A stretch of 64,000 bases of DNA from Blastococcus litoris (GCF_003075095.1 NZ_QCZF01000008.1:62001-126000), one strand, 5' to 3'; shown: positions 22,889-32,638, counted from the stretch's first letter. Numbers and translations are program-made. Notes: a model not told the origin generated them from the sequence alone.

Positions 22889-25861
22889 GTGGCCATGCGG
22901 CCCCCCGTGCCGGTGCCGACCCTGTCGCGCCGCGCGAAGCTGGTCCTCGGCGCCGTCGCCGTGCTCCTGGTCCTGTTCACGGCCATCGGCACGCTGACCA
23001 ACGTCTACGTCGACTACCTGTGGTTCGACGAGACGAACTACACCGAGGTCTTCTGGACCGAGATCCAGACCCGGGCGCTGCTGTTCGCCGTGGCCGGAGT
23101 GGCCACCGGTGGCCTGGTCGCCCTGTCGATCCACCTGGCGTACCGGTTCCGGCCGACGTTCCGGCCGATGTCGCTCGAGCAGCAGAACCTCGAGCGCTAC
23201 CGCCAGTCGCTCGAGCCGCGCCGCGGGCTGGTGCTCACCGCCGTGGCCGTCGTGCTGGGCCTGTTCGCCGGGTTCACGGCGCAGGGCAGCTGGCAGACCT
23301 GGCTGACGTTCCGCAACAGCACCGACTTCGGCCGGACCGACCCGCAGTTCGGCGTCGACCTGTCGTTCTTCGTCTTCGACTACCCCTTCTACCGGTTGGC
23401 CCTCGGCTTCGGGTTCGCCATCGTGCTGCTGGCGCTGATCGGGGCGGTGCTGACCCACTACGTCTTCGGCGGGCTGCGCCTGCAGACCCCGGGCCAGAAG
23501 CTGACGGCGGCGGCCCGCGTGCAGCTGTCGGTGCTGCTGGGCCTCTTCGTCGCGCTCAAGGCGGTCGCCTACTGGCTGGACCGCTACGGGCTGGTCTACT
23601 CCGACCGCGGTGACGTCTTCACCGGCGCGAGCTACACCGACGTCAACGCCCTGCTGGTCCCCAAGACCATCCTGATGTTCGTCGCCATCGTCTGCGCTCT
23701 GGCGTTCTTCGCCAACATCTTCGTGCGCAACTTCCTGCTGCCCGCCGCCGCGCTGGTGCTGCTGCTGGTCTCCAGCCTGGTGATCGGCGTGGCCTACCCG
23801 GCGATCGTCCAGCAGTTCGTCGTGCGGCCCAGCGCCGACCAGAAGGAGGCGCCCTACATCGAGCGGGCGATCGACTCCACCCTCGACGCGTACAACCTGT
23901 CCGACATCGACTACGTCAACTACGCGCAGGACGCGACCGGCGACTCGGTGGACACCGCGGCGGCGCAGGCGGAGCTCCGCAACGACACGGAGACGATCCC
24001 CAACGCGCGGCTGCTGGACCCGAACGTCCTGTCCCCGACGTTCACCGCCCGCCAGCAGATCCGCAACGTCTACGGCTTCCCGGAGAAGCTGGACATCGAC
24101 CGGTACACGGTCGACGGCGAGACCCGTGACTACGTGGTGGCGGTGCGCGAGCTCAACAGCTCCGGTCTCTCCGAGAACCAGAGCAGCTGGATCAACCGGC
24201 ACACCGTCTACACCCACGGCAACGGGTTCGTCGCCGCACCGGCCAACGAGGTCGTCGCCGGCCAGGAGGGCGGCGAGCCGAACTTCACGACCGGGGACCT
24301 GCCCACCCGCGGCAACATCGAGGTGGACGCGAACGGTGCGCGGATCTACTACGGCGAGCTGATCCAGCAGAACGGCCAGGACGTCTACTCCGTCGTCGGC
24401 GCTCCCGAGGGTTCGGAGCCGCGCGAGTTCGACCGTCCCGAGGACGGTTCGGACGAGGGCCAGGTGAACAACACCTACGACGGCGAGGGCGGCGTCGAGA
24501 TCGGCAGCTTCTTCCGTCAGCTGACCTTCGCCATCTACTACCGGGAGCGGAACTTCCTGCTGTCCGGGGCGGTCAACGACGAGTCGAAGGTGCTCTACGT
24601 GCGTGACCCCCGGGACCGCGTCGAGAAGGCGGCACCGTTCCTCGAGGTGGACGGCGACCCGTACCCGGCGGTGATCGACGGCCGCGTGACCTGGATCCTC
24701 GACGGCTACACGACCTCGGACGCCTACCCGTACGCGGAGCTGCGCGACCTCGGGACGACGGCCGCCGACTCGCTGACCGGCGCCGGCACCACGGCGCTGC
24801 CCAACGACCAGTTCAACTACATCCGCAACTCGGTGAAGGCGACGGTCGACGCGTACGACGGCACGGTCACGCTCTACGAGTGGGACCGCGAGGACCCCGT
24901 CCTGCAGACGTACATGAAGGCGTTCCCGGGCACGGTCACCTCGTACGACGACATCCCGGACGAGCTGATGAGCCACGTCCGGTACCCGGAGGACCTGTTC
25001 AAGCTGCAGCGCGACATCCTGACGCGCTACCACGTCTCGAACCCGGTCGACTTCTACAACCAGAACGACCGTTGGCAGGTGCCCGACGACCCGACCCAGG
25101 ACACCGATGCCGCGCAGCCGCCGTACTACATCCTGGCGCAGCGGCCCGGTGACGACGAGGCGTCGTTCCAGCTGACCAGTGCGCTGAACGCCTTCAACCG
25201 CGAGAACCTGTCCTCGTTCATCTCGGCGTCCAGCGATCCGGACACCTACGGCGAGATCCAGGTCCTCCGATTGCCGGGCAACACCCCGTTCCGTGGCCCT
25301 CAGCAGGTGCAGCAGTCGTTCATCACGAACAACCAGGTGAGACCTGACCTGACGCTGTTCAACAGCCAGGAGTCCCGGGCGGTCTTCGGGAACCTGCTGA
25401 CGCTGCCGATCGGGGAGGACGGGCTGCTCTACGTCGAGCCGCTGTACGTCCAGGGCACGGGGGAGAACTCCTTCCCGCTGCTGCAGAAGGTCCTCGTGAA
25501 CTACGGGGACCGGGTCGGGTACGCCAACACGCTGTCGGAGGCGCTCGACCAGGTCTTCGGCGCCGGGGCGGGGGAGTCGGCCGTGGACAGCGGTGACGCG
25601 CCGCCCACGGATGCGCCCGAGTCGCCGGAGACGACGGCACCTACGACGCCGACCGCCCCGCCGGACACCGGCGACGGCACCTCCGGGAACGCGTCGCTGG
25701 ACCAGGCGGTCGCGGACATCCAGAGCGCGCTGGAGGCCCTGCAGACCGCGCAGCGCAACGGCGACTTCGCCGGTCAGGGGCAGGCGCTCGAGGACCTGCA
25801 GCAGGCGGTCACCGCCTACCAGCAGGCGCAGCAGGCCGCCGCGACGTCGCCGGGCGGCTGA
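22889..25861 (+). CDS. UPF0182 large membrane protein
   Basis: A 990-residue UPF0182 (Rv3193c-like) protein. About seven membrane helices lie in the first 310 residues (LVLGAVAVLLVLFTAIGTL is the first), followed by a large extracytoplasmic region containing YPAIVQQFVVRPSADQK and YVDYLWFDE-type signatures. The last 100 residues are Pro/Thr/Asp-rich and then form a Gln/Ala coiled coil (LEALQTAQRNGDFAGQGQAL). The function of the family is unknown. GTG 22889 has GAAGGAGAG upstream. A very strong hairpin terminator follows. Confidence 0.9.
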   Translation: MAMRPPVPVPTLSRRAKLVLGAVAVLLVLFTAIGTLTNVYVDYLWFDETNYTEVFWTEIQTRALLFAVAGVATGGLVALSIHLAYRFRPTFRPMSLEQQNLERYRQSLEPRRGLVLTAVAVVLGLFAGFTAQGSWQTWLTFRNSTDFGRTDPQFGVDLSFFVFDYPFYRLALGFGFAIVLLALIGAVLTHYVFGGLRLQTPGQKLTAAARVQLSVLLGLFVALKAVAYWLDRYGLVYSDRGDVFTGASYTDVNALLVPKTILMFVAIVCALAFFANIFVRNFLLPAAALVLLLVSSLVIGVAYPAIVQQFVVRPSADQKEAPYIERAIDSTLDAYNLSDIDYVNYAQDATGDSVDTAAAQAELRNDTETIPNARLLDPNVLSPTFTARQQIRNVYGFPEKLDIDRYTVDGETRDYVVAVRELNSSGLSENQSSWINRHTVYTHGNGFVAAPANEVVAGQEGGEPNFTTGDLPTRGNIEVDANGARIYYGELIQQNGQDVYSVVGAPEGSEPREFDRPEDGSDEGQVNNTYDGEGGVEIGSFFRQLTFAIYYRERNFLLSGAVNDESKVLYVRDPRDRVEKAAPFLEVDGDPYPAVIDGRVTWILDGYTTSDAYPYAELRDLGTTAADSLTGAGTTALPNDQFNYIRNSVKATVDAYDGTVTLYEWDREDPVLQTYMKAFPGTVTSYDDIPDELMSHVRYPEDLFKLQRDILTRYHVSNPVDFYNQNDRWQVPDDPTQDTDAAQPPYYILAQRPGDDEASFQLTSALNAFNRENLSSFISASSDPDTYGEIQVLRLPGNTPFRGPQQVQQSFITNNQVRPDLTLFNSQESRAVFGNLLTLPIGEDGLLYVEPLYVQGTGENSFPLLQKVLVNYGDRVGYANTLSEALDQVFGAGAGESAVDSGDAPPTDAPESPETTAPTTPTAPPDTGDGTSGNASLDQAVADIQSALEALQTAQRNGDFAGQGQALEDLQQAVTAYQQAQQAAATSPGG

Positions 25862-25869
25862 TCCGGCCG

Positions 25870-25904
25870 GGTGGGGGGACCGCGGGACCCGCGGTCCCCC
25901 CACC
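25870..25904 (+). terminator. Strong hairpin terminator after UPF0182 gene
   Basis: Arms GGTGGGGGGACCGCGGG (25870-25886) and CCCGCGGTCCCCCCACC (25888-25904) are perfectly complementary over 17 bp. It separates UPF0182 from the tRNA gene. Confidence 0.7.
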
Positions 25905-25934
25905 TCCGGTGGCGTGTACAGTGGGTTCTACCGA

Positions 25935-26008
25935 CGCGGGGTGGAGCAGCTCGGTAGCTCGCTGGGCTCATAACCCAGAGGTCGCAGGTTCGAATCCTGC
26001 CCCCGCTA
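25935..26008 (+). tRNA. Initiator tRNA-Met (CAT), copy 1
   Basis: A 74-nt cloverleaf: acceptor CGCGGGG/CCCCGCT, anticodon loop CTCATAA, T-loop TTCGAAT. The three consecutive G-C pairs in the anticodon stem (GGG/CCC) and the unpaired 1:72 position mark an initiator tRNA. CCA is not encoded. A TACAGT -10 at 25917-25922 suggests its own promoter. It differs from copy 2 only by one compensated T-stem base pair (G-C here, A-T there). Confidence 0.95.
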
Positions 26009-26020
26009 CAACATGCAGGG

Positions 26021-26043
26021 GCCCTCACAGTGACTGTGAGGGC
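26021..26043 (+). terminator. Terminator after tRNA copy 1
   Basis: Stem GCCCTCACA/TGTGAGGGC with a 5-nt loop begins 12 nt after the tRNA. Confidence 0.6.
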
Positions 26044-26134
26044 TCCTGTCGTATGCGCAAGGATCCGCGAGCAGTCGCATCGAGATGTCGCTCACCTGCG
26101 GCCCGACGCTGGCGCGGTCCCCCACCGGGGAGTC

Positions 26135-26174
26135 CGACGCAGGGCCCCGGTGGGCCGACCGGAGCCCTGCGTCG
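26135..26174. repeat. 10-bp inverted repeat
   Basis: CGACGCAGGG (26135-26144) and CCCTGCGTCG (26165-26174) are perfect inverted arms around 20 nt in the 234-nt gap between the tRNA and the first island gene. No gene is visible in this gap. Confidence 0.35.
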
Positions 26175-26242
26175 ACGGGGTGAGGGACGCGGCCCGAATC
26201 CGCGCGGGTGTGCCGTGCGGGCAGCGGCCCGTGGTCGGTTCG

Positions 26243-27049
26243 CTATCGGACGAGTTCCGAGCCCCGCTCGTCGAGTTGGGGCTGGCCGGTCCTCGGGGCG
26301 GGAATCCCGACCTCGGTGTTCGGCCGGGCAAACACAGGGGAGGCGGGGTTGAAGCCCTTGACGAGCAACCAGATCCCGACGGAGAGCTCGAAGGCAGCGA
26401 CCGGGATCACGGCGAGCCCGGCGAGGAGCGCCACCCGGTCGTAGACCCCGAAGAAGATCGCGATGTCGGAGGCCAGCAGCAGCGGGGCGCCGACGAACGC
26501 GACGATCGGGAGGATGCGAGGTACCAAGCGGGACCTGAAGAGCAGGTAGCCCAGGAGTAGGTCGCAGAAGACGGGCATGAGGCTCTGCGACAGCAGGAAC
26601 GTCCGGTCGTAGGCCGCGAGCAGGGTGTGGCCGGTCGTGGTCAGCGAGGCGTTGTCCGCGCCGGCGGTTCCGGCGACGTCGGTGCGCAGGGTGATGATCG
26701 TCAGCAGGCTCGTGACGCTGACGAAGATCAGCGTGGTCTCCACGAGTCGGGCGGCGACCAGCCCGAGCGCGGCGGACTCGTTCTGCCGCTTGAGCACGGG
26801 GAACAACACGAGCGCGGTGCTGATGCCGGCAACGCCGACGATCACCTCGGTGAAGGCGCCCCAGAGCACGCCGGTTTGGCTTCCAGCTCCCAGGATGAAG
26901 TCGGCGTGATCCCGGATGGGGTTGTAGAGCCCGAGGGTGGGGATCGAGACGAAGGTGAGCAGGTAGAGCACGCCGGCGAGGCGGGCTCTGCCCCTCATCG
27001 GGTTCGTCGCGGCTCGTGCGGCGGCCGGGGTGTGGGCGGTGGCGGTCAT
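26243..27049 (-). CDS. DUF4386 family membrane protein
   Basis: A 268-residue membrane protein with about six hydrophobic helices (for example ARLAGVLYLLTFVSIPTLGL and LPIVAFVGAPLLLASDIAIFFG), fitting the DUF4386 family, whose function is unknown. I use ATG 27049 (MTATAHTPAA) because AGGAAG lies at a good distance. An alternative ATG at 27145 overlaps the upstream stop (ATGA) and would add 32 Ala/Thr-rich residues. The first ten residues are identical to those of the upstream membrane protein. It is the last gene of a minus-strand set in the tRNA-bracketed accessory segment. Confidence 0.75.
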   Translation of the reverse strand: MTATAHTPAAARAATNPMRGRARLAGVLYLLTFVSIPTLGLYNPIRDHADFILGAGSQTGVLWGAFTEVIVGVAGISTALVLFPVLKRQNESAALGLVAARLVETTLIFVSVTSLLTIITLRTDVAGTAGADNASLTTTGHTLLAAYDRTFLLSQSLMPVFCDLLLGYLLFRSRLVPRILPIVAFVGAPLLLASDIAIFFGVYDRVALLAGLAVIPVAAFELSVGIWLLVKGFNPASPVFARPNTEVGIPAPRTGQPQLDERGSELVR

Positions 27050-27141
27050 GGTCGGCTTCCTGGGCGTCGGTGCGGGGGACGCAGCGGCGGTCGCCGCTGT
27101 GGGCAAGTCGGGGGCCGCGCCGGCGGGCGCGGTGCGGCGGC

Positions 27142-27597
27142 TCATCGCCACCGCTCGCCCTTCGCGACGACGTAGTGGCGCCAGACGTACCCCCAGGGCA
27201 CGACGGCCAGGATGACGATGTCGAACGAGCAGTTGAAGATGGTCTGGCTCATCGCCTGGTTGACCTCGCCGGCGAGCGCCGCCGGCAGCGCCACCACCGA
27301 CAGCCAGATCACCTTCCACAGCGACTCGAACAGCAGGATCGGCAACAGCCGCACCGGATACCGCAGCCCCAGGAACGCCAGCAGGGACATCGCCGTCAGC
27401 AGCACGGCGACGACTCCTTCGAAGAGCGGGAAGGACTGGTCGTAGCCGATGACGATGGGCCACTTCACCACGGCGAGACCGACGCCCATGAAGGCGTAGC
27501 CGACTCTCATCGCGTGCAGCCGCCACAGCGGCAGCTCTTCCGCGTCGACGCTCGGGGAACGGTCGGACGCAGCCGGGGTGTGCGCGGTGGCGGTCAT
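27142..27597 (-). CDS. Four-helix membrane protein, unknown
   Basis: A 151-residue protein with about four membrane helices (LLPILLFESLWKVIWLSVVALPA is one) and no known motif. ATG 27597 has GAAGG upstream. Its first residues, MTATAHTPAA, are repeated exactly at the start of the DUF4386 gene; the DNA repeat covers about 31 bp (27021-27051 and 27570-27600) with two mismatches. This suggests either local duplication or transfer of a start region. Function unknown. Similar proteins are often neighbours of small membrane proteins of the DUF4386 type. Confidence 0.65.
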   Translation of the reverse strand: MTATAHTPAASDRSPSVDAEELPLWRLHAMRVGYAFMGVGLAVVKWPIVIGYDQSFPLFEGVVAVLLTAMSLLAFLGLRYPVRLLPILLFESLWKVIWLSVVALPAALAGEVNQAMSQTIFNCSFDIVILAVVPWGYVWRHYVVAKGERWR

Positions 27598-27725
27598 GGA
27601 TCACCTTCGGAGTGGTGGTGCGCGGTGCGCAGGCGGCTCGTGCCGCCGCTGGCCAACGCCGTGCGGCAGGTCAGGTCGGGAGTCCTACGGACGTGACCGA
27701 TGAGACGACCTCGCCCTGGCTGCCT

Positions 27726-28529
27726 CTACTTGACTTCGGATCTCATGACCAGACGGAGGCCGATCAGCACGGGGATGAGCAGCCACGTGATGCCGGTGAC
27801 GGCGATGTGGGCCCATTCGTGGCCGGTCAGGGCGTGGGCGAAGAGGAACAGTCCGGCTTGGGCGAACTGGATGTCGATCCAGGGCTGCAGGGTGTGGAAC
27901 CACTGCTGTGAGTTGGCCAGCAGCCCGAACACGGTGGGGATGAGGAAGGTGAGCACGAAGTAGGCCACGAGCGCCCCGATCGACGCCCGGAAGAGCACTC
28001 CGAGCATGAAGCCGATGAGCAGGCTCAGCACCATGCCCAGGACGTAGTACAGGCACTGGGTCACATTCACGTCCCAGACCAGGGCCGAGCCTCGGATGGC
28101 GGCGCCCAGCAGGTTCCCGAGCGCGCCGACCGCGAACGCCAGCACCATGGCGGCGATGGCGATGCCGACTGAGGAGATGGCCTTGGCGGTGATGATGCGG
28201 CCGCGGTGGGGAACCAGGGTGAACGTGGTGAGTCCGGTGCGTTGGCTCCACTCGCTGGTGACCGCCAGGATCGCGATCAGCGGCAGGATGATGACGACCG
28301 GGAAGCGGATGGCAGTCGCGAAGGTCGAGTAGGTGAGGCTGCCGTCGGGTGCCCACAGGATGACGCCGCCCGCGGCAAGCAGCGAGGTGATCGCGATGCT
28401 GGCGATCAGCCAGAACCCGGAGCGGGTGTCGAACATCTTGCGGAGCTCGACCGCGATGATCCGGGTCAGGGGGATCGGCTCGACGGTCGCGCGAGGGAGG
28501 CGGACTTGAGCTGCTGCGATGGCGGTCAT
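27726..28529 (-). CDS. ABC-2 type transporter permease
   Basis: A 267-residue integral membrane protein with an N-terminal cytosolic RIIAVELRKMFDTRSGFWL segment, typical of ABC-2 permeases, and six hydrophobic helices. The ATG start at 28529 overlaps the stop of the ATPase gene (ATGA), so the two form an exporter pair. The substrate is unknown; related actinobacterial pairs are annotated as multidrug or bacitracin-type exporters without proof. Confidence 0.88.
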   Translation of the reverse strand: MTAIAAAQVRLPRATVEPIPLTRIIAVELRKMFDTRSGFWLIASIAITSLLAAGGVILWAPDGSLTYSTFATAIRFPVVIILPLIAILAVTSEWSQRTGLTTFTLVPHRGRIITAKAISSVGIAIAAMVLAFAVGALGNLLGAAIRGSALVWDVNVTQCLYYVLGMVLSLLIGFMLGVLFRASIGALVAYFVLTFLIPTVFGLLANSQQWFHTLQPWIDIQFAQAGLFLFAHALTGHEWAHIAVTGITWLLIPVLIGLRLVMRSEVK

Positions 28530-29428
28530 GCCGGTGCTCCTTCTCGTTGGGTGCCGGCGGTGAGCTGGAGGAACGTGTCTTCGAGCCCGGCGCTGGAGGC
28601 GGCCCGGAGCTCGGTGAGCGGGATGCCGGCGTCGAAGGTGACCTGCCCGACCAGGGCGGCGGCCGCGTCGGTGTGCAGCGTCGAGCCGTCGGAGGAGGTC
28701 GTGGCGGTCAGCCCGCGCTGGGTGAGGGCGAGCTCGAGCGCCAGGAGGTCGACGGCACCGACGACGGTGCCGGCCTCATGAAGTAGGTCGGCCTTGGTCC
28801 CCATCGACACGATGCGGCCGAGCCCGATCATGACGATGTCGTCGGCGATGACCTCGATCTCGTGGAGCAGGTGCGAGGACAGCAGGACCGTGCCGCCGCG
28901 GTCGGCATAGCCGCGGAGAAGGTCACGCATCCACCGGATCCCGGCCGGGTCCAGGCCGTTGGCGGGCTCGTCGAGGATCAGCACTTCGGGGTCACCGATC
29001 AAGGCGGTCGCTATCCCGAGCCGTTGACGTATCCCGAGTGAGTACTCGCCCACCCGACGCGACGCCTCGGTCGGGGTCAGACTGACGATCTCCAGCATCT
29101 CCTCGACGCGGGCCCGCGGCAGTCCCATGAACTGCTGGGCCAGGGTGAGGATCTCCCGGCCGGTGCGGCCGGCGTGCTGGGCCGAGGCGTCCAGCAGGAC
29201 GCCGACCTCGAGTCCCGGGTTGGGCAGATCCACGTAGCGGCGCACGGAGATGGTGGCGCTCCCGGCGTCGGGTCGGGTGAGCCCGACCATGATCCGCAGG
29301 GTGGTCGACTTCCCGGCCCCGTTCGGTCCCAGAAAACCGGTGACCCGGCCCGGGGAGGCGGTGAAGCTGACGTCGTCGACCGCGAGGGTGGTGCCGTACT
29401 GCTTGGTGAGGTTCTCGATGGTGATCAT
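28526..29428 (-). CDS. ABC transporter ATP-binding protein
   Basis: A 300-residue ATPase. Walker A GPNGAGKS is at 34-41, the signature is YSLGIRQRL, Walker B is VLILDEPANGLDP and the switch His is in LLSSHLLHE. The C-terminal 90 residues form the accessory domain seen in DrrA/NatA-like exporters. It partners the permease encoded by the overlapping downstream gene. The SDR gene is 62 nt upstream on the same strand, so they may be co-transcribed. Confidence 0.92.
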   Translation of the reverse strand: MITIENLTKQYGTTLAVDDVSFTASPGRVTGFLGPNGAGKSTTLRIMVGLTRPDAGSATISVRRYVDLPNPGLEVGVLLDASAQHAGRTGREILTLAQQFMGLPRARVEEMLEIVSLTPTEASRRVGEYSLGIRQRLGIATALIGDPEVLILDEPANGLDPAGIRWMRDLLRGYADRGGTVLLSSHLLHEIEVIADDIVMIGLGRIVSMGTKADLLHEAGTVVGAVDLLALELALTQRGLTATTSSDGSTLHTDAAAALVGQVTFDAGIPLTELRAASSAGLEDTFLQLTAGTQREGAPA

Positions 29429-29490
29429 GTTCCGACTCGCTGACTTCGGGCTGAGGGGCGGTGTGGGGTCGGCCGAATGCCGCTGGTGGT

Positions 29491-30408
29491 TCAGGCGGTC
29501 GCGGTGAGCCCGACCGATTCGGCGCTGACCTGCCAGAGCCGCGCAGCCACTGCCTCGTCGTAGCTGCCCGGGGAGGACGACGTGGCTGTGCTGCTGACGA
29601 AGTACCGGCCGCTCACCTCCGCCAGCTCGGGGGCCGAGGTCAGATGAATGGAGGTGACCGCGCCTCGGGTCACCGACTTCATGAACGGCCGCAGCAGCGG
29701 GACGAAGATGCGTTGGGTGCCTGCGGGGTCTTCAGAGCCGAAGCCGGTGCGCACCATGCCCGGGTGCAGGGCGTTGACGGTGACGGCGAAGCCCTCCAGT
29801 CGCCTGGCCAGTTCGTAGCTGAACAGGATGTTGGCGAGCTTGGACTGGTTGTACGCCCGACCGCCGGAGTAGCTGCGTTCGCCCCGCAGGTCGTCGAAAT
29901 CGATGCGGCCCAGCTTGTGGGCGTTGGAGGCGACGGTGACCACGCGGGCCGGGGCGCTGTCCTTGAGCCGGTCGAGGAGCAGGTTGGTGAGCAGGAACGG
30001 CGCGAGGTGGTTGAGGGCGAAGGTGCGTTCGAGCCCGTCCGCGGTGATGTGTCGGGTGTTCCAGTAGCCCCCGACGTTGTTGACCAGTGCGTCGATGCGG
30101 GGCATGCGCTCGAACACCTCGCCGGCCACCCGCCGCACCTCGGACTGGGCGGACAGGTCGGCGATGAACGCATCCACCGGTCCGCCGCCGGCGGCACGGA
30201 TCTCGCGGACCGCGTCCTGGGTCCGCTGGGGGTCGCGGCCGGTGACTGCGACATGCGCTCCGAGCGCGGCGAGGCCGAGGGCCGTCGCCTTGCCGATGCC
30301 TCCGGTGCCGCCGGTGATCAGCACCGTCTTCCCGATCATCGGCCTCGACCGGGGTGGTGGGTGTCGGTGGCCCAGCGCCGACGGGGAGGGCGTTCGGTTC
30401 TCGGTCAT
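29491..30408 (-). CDS. Short-chain dehydrogenase/reductase
   Basis: A 305-residue SDR. The cofactor motif TGGTGGIG follows VLITGG, NNVGG is the structural motif, and the active site is YNQSK with Ser in VTVASNAHK. The sequence resembles retinol-dehydrogenase-like SDRs. ATG 30408 overlaps the stop of the upstream MDR gene (ATGA). The first 23 residues are Pro/His-rich and may be a coupling-derived extension; ATG 30339 (MIGKTVLITGG) would give a standard N-terminus. It is likely co-expressed with the MDR oxidoreductase; the substrate is unknown. Confidence 0.85.
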   Translation of the reverse strand: MTENRTPSPSALGHRHPPPRSRPMIGKTVLITGGTGGIGKATALGLAALGAHVAVTGRDPQRTQDAVREIRAAGGGPVDAFIADLSAQSEVRRVAGEVFERMPRIDALVNNVGGYWNTRHITADGLERTFALNHLAPFLLTNLLLDRLKDSAPARVVTVASNAHKLGRIDFDDLRGERSYSGGRAYNQSKLANILFSYELARRLEGFAVTVNALHPGMVRTGFGSEDPAGTQRIFVPLLRPFMKSVTRGAVTSIHLTSAPELAEVSGRYFVSSTATSSSPGSYDEAVAARLWQVSAESVGLTATA

Positions 30409-31487
30409 GCCGCGCTCCCCGCGTCCGGAGTGGGGGTCGTGGTGGGGGTGACGGAGACGACGAGCTTGCCCCGGGCCCGCCCGTCGAGCAGGTGACGGAT
30501 GGCTGCGGCGACGCCGGTCAGCGGGTAGGTCCGGTCGATGGCGGGGGTGACCGTGCCGGCCTCGATGAGCTCGCGCAGGGCTTCTAGGTCAGCGGCGTTC
30601 TCCGACGCGACGAAGGTGCCGAGCTTCTGGCCGATGAACGCCGACAGCAGCGTGGCCCGGATCTGGCGGTCGCTGCCACCCAGCCACCGTCCGTCGGTCT
30701 CGCCGCCGACGATGACCAGCCGCCCGGTCGGGGTGAGCGCGCGGCGCAGCCGGGAAAGCCGGCTGTTGCCGCCGGTGTCGAGGACGACGTCGTAGCGATG
30801 CCGGCCGTCGGTGGCATCCTCCCGGGTGTAGTCGAGAACATGGTCGGCACCCAACGCGCGGACCGCGTCGACCTTCGCCGTGCTGCACACCCCGGTGACC
30901 TCGGCCCCGAACGCCTTGGCGATCTGCACAGCGAAGCTGCCCACTCCACCGGAGGCGCCGATGACGAGCACCTGCTGGCCGGCCTGGATCCGTCCGTGAT
31001 CGCGGACGGCCTGCAGCGCGGTCAGTCCGGAGACGGGCACGGCTGCGGCCTGGTCGAAGGTGAGGTTCACCGGCTTGGCGGCCAGCTTGTCCGGTCGGGC
31101 GCGGGCGTACTCGGCGAAGGTGGCGTCGCCGACACCGAACACGGCGTCGCCCACTGCGAAGCCGGTCACGGCGGCCCCGACCGCCTCGACCGTTCCTGCC
31201 AGACTCCGTCCCGGGTTGGTGTACTTGGGACGGCGCACCCCGAAGCCGGCCAGCCGGATGGGGTAGGGCAGCCCGGCCATGATGTGCCAGGTGCCACGGT
31301 CGACGCTGGCCGCGTGCACCCGGACGAGGACCTCGTCGTCCGCGATGGTGGGCCGGTCAATCCCTTCGACGCGGAGGACCTCCTCGGGGGCGGGGCCGTA
31401 GCGGTCCTGCACGACCGACGTCATGGTGAGGCGCCCTCTGCCCGTGGCGGGCGGGTCGGTGAGCGGGTTGGAGTGCGTGGTCGCCAT
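30405..31487 (-). CDS. NAD(P)-dependent MDR oxidoreductase (quinone reductase-like)
   Basis: A 360-residue medium-chain dehydrogenase/reductase. The Rossmann motif is VIGASGGVGSFAVQIAKAFGAEV, and the catalytic-domain segment VRVHAASVDRGTWHIMAG lacks the zinc-binding cysteine. This places it with zinc-independent quinone reductases/enoyl reductases rather than alcohol dehydrogenases. The start could be ATG 31487 (MATTHSNPL) or ATG 31424 (MTSVVQDRYG), the latter matching typical family starts. The stop overlaps the SDR start. Confidence 0.85.
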   Translation of the reverse strand: MATTHSNPLTDPPATGRGRLTMTSVVQDRYGPAPEEVLRVEGIDRPTIADDEVLVRVHAASVDRGTWHIMAGLPYPIRLAGFGVRRPKYTNPGRSLAGTVEAVGAAVTGFAVGDAVFGVGDATFAEYARARPDKLAAKPVNLTFDQAAAVPVSGLTALQAVRDHGRIQAGQQVLVIGASGGVGSFAVQIAKAFGAEVTGVCSTAKVDAVRALGADHVLDYTREDATDGRHRYDVVLDTGGNSRLSRLRRALTPTGRLVIVGGETDGRWLGGSDRQIRATLLSAFIGQKLGTFVASENAADLEALRELIEAGTVTPAIDRTYPLTGVAAAIRHLLDGRARGKLVVSVTPTTTPTPDAGSAA

Positions 31488-31707
31488 CGGGATCGTCTTC
31501 TCTCGTCGTTGACCGGGTCGTTCGGGAGGTGGCGCGCTGGAGGACGAAGTCGCTGTGGTGCTGTGGTCGAGCCCGATGCTGGAACCGACAGAACGGTTGC
31601 GGGTCCGGAAGAAGGGACGGATTCAGTGGGTTACCCGCCTGGTCTGGTGCGGGGGTGGAAGGCCGTCCCTAGCCCGCCGACAAGGTTGGCGCCCGATGGG
31701 ACGTTGG

Positions 31708-32463
31708 CTAGGCGACCGGCGCCGGAGCCACCGGGCTGGGACCACCGGGCACCCCGGAAGGCGGCGGGGCCGTGGATACCGCCGGGGTGGAGCCGGGGTC
31801 GGTGCCGCCCTGGTCGAGCCGGAACGGCGGATACCGGTCGGTCATCAGCGCGGCGTAGGCGGCCACCCGCAGCGCCCAGCGGTCCATGCCGAGGATGAAG
31901 TCGTACAGCGACCGGGGGTAGCGGCCGGTGAACAGGATCACGATGCCGGCGATGAGCACGAGCAGGCCGACCAGCCCGCCGGCCGCCCACGCGTCGCTGC
32001 TGTGCCGCCCGTGCGCGCCGAACCACAGGCCGCCGCCGACGAAGATGCCGACGATCACGTACTGCGGGATGGCCAGCAGCCACCACTTGATCAGGACGAG
32101 CCCGCGGGACAGCCGCTCGGGATAGGCGACGTCCAGGTGCGCCGGGTAGTCCGCGACCTCAGCGAGGGTGAAGGGCGGGTAGCGGTCGGTGGCCAGTGCC
32201 CCGTAGCCGTAGTAGTGCACCCGCCACGACCAGCGCATGACACCGATGTTGAAGTCGAACAGCCCCCGCGGGTAGCGGCCGGTGACAAGGATCGCGAAGA
32301 ACGCGACGATCCCGACCGCGTAGAACGCCAGCCACAGGAACACCAGCACGACCAGGTGTGGCACCAGCAGCAGCCACTTGACCAGCCACAGCCCGCGGGA
32401 GACGGCTTCGGGCTCTGCTGCCCCGTCCACGCGCACGGGGTATGGCGGGCGGTACTCGGTCAT
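31708..32463 (-). CDS. DUF4389 membrane protein
   Basis: A 251-residue protein with two internally repeated halves, each containing LVKWLLL(V/A)(I/V)[10 protein letters not shown](G/S)L and (V/M)RW..RV..YG/AAL.TDRYPPF. This is the DUF4389 pattern with about five membrane helices and a Pro-rich C-terminal tail. ATG 32463 has GGAGAGG about 7 nt upstream. Function unknown. The 220-nt stretch between this gene and the MDR gene shows no feature I can identify. Confidence 0.78.
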   Translation of the reverse strand: MTEYRPPYPVRVDGAAEPEAVSRGLWLVKWLLLVPHLVVLVFLWLAFYAVGIVAFFAILVTGRYPRGLFDFNIGVMRWSWRVHYYGYGALATDRYPPFTLAEVADYPAHLDVAYPERLSRGLVLIKWWLLAIPQYVIVGIFVGGGLWFGAHGRHSSDAWAAGGLVGLLVLIAGIVILFTGRYPRSLYDFILGMDRWALRVAAYAALMTDRYPPFRLDQGGTDPGSTPAVSTAPPPSGVPGGPSPVAPAPVA

Positions 32464-32638
32464 GACGACCTCTCCGCCCATCGGCTCGTGCCAATCCCGG
32501 CGAAAGCCGGAGTGCCGGTGGAGCGCCCCCGCTCGGTGCGCACCCCACGATGTGAGGTGGCGTCGGGGACCATCCTCGCGGCCGGAAAGGGTGTCAAGGG
32601 GCGCAGCCGCGGCCCCGCATCCCCGGCCTGGACGGCGG

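Noticed and set aside
22847-25903. Very long open frame on the strand opposite UPF0182
   Set aside because: Such frames are common opposite GC-rich coding DNA. Its translation is a Val/Arg/Asp-rich string without domain similarity, while the plus strand encodes a recognisable family.
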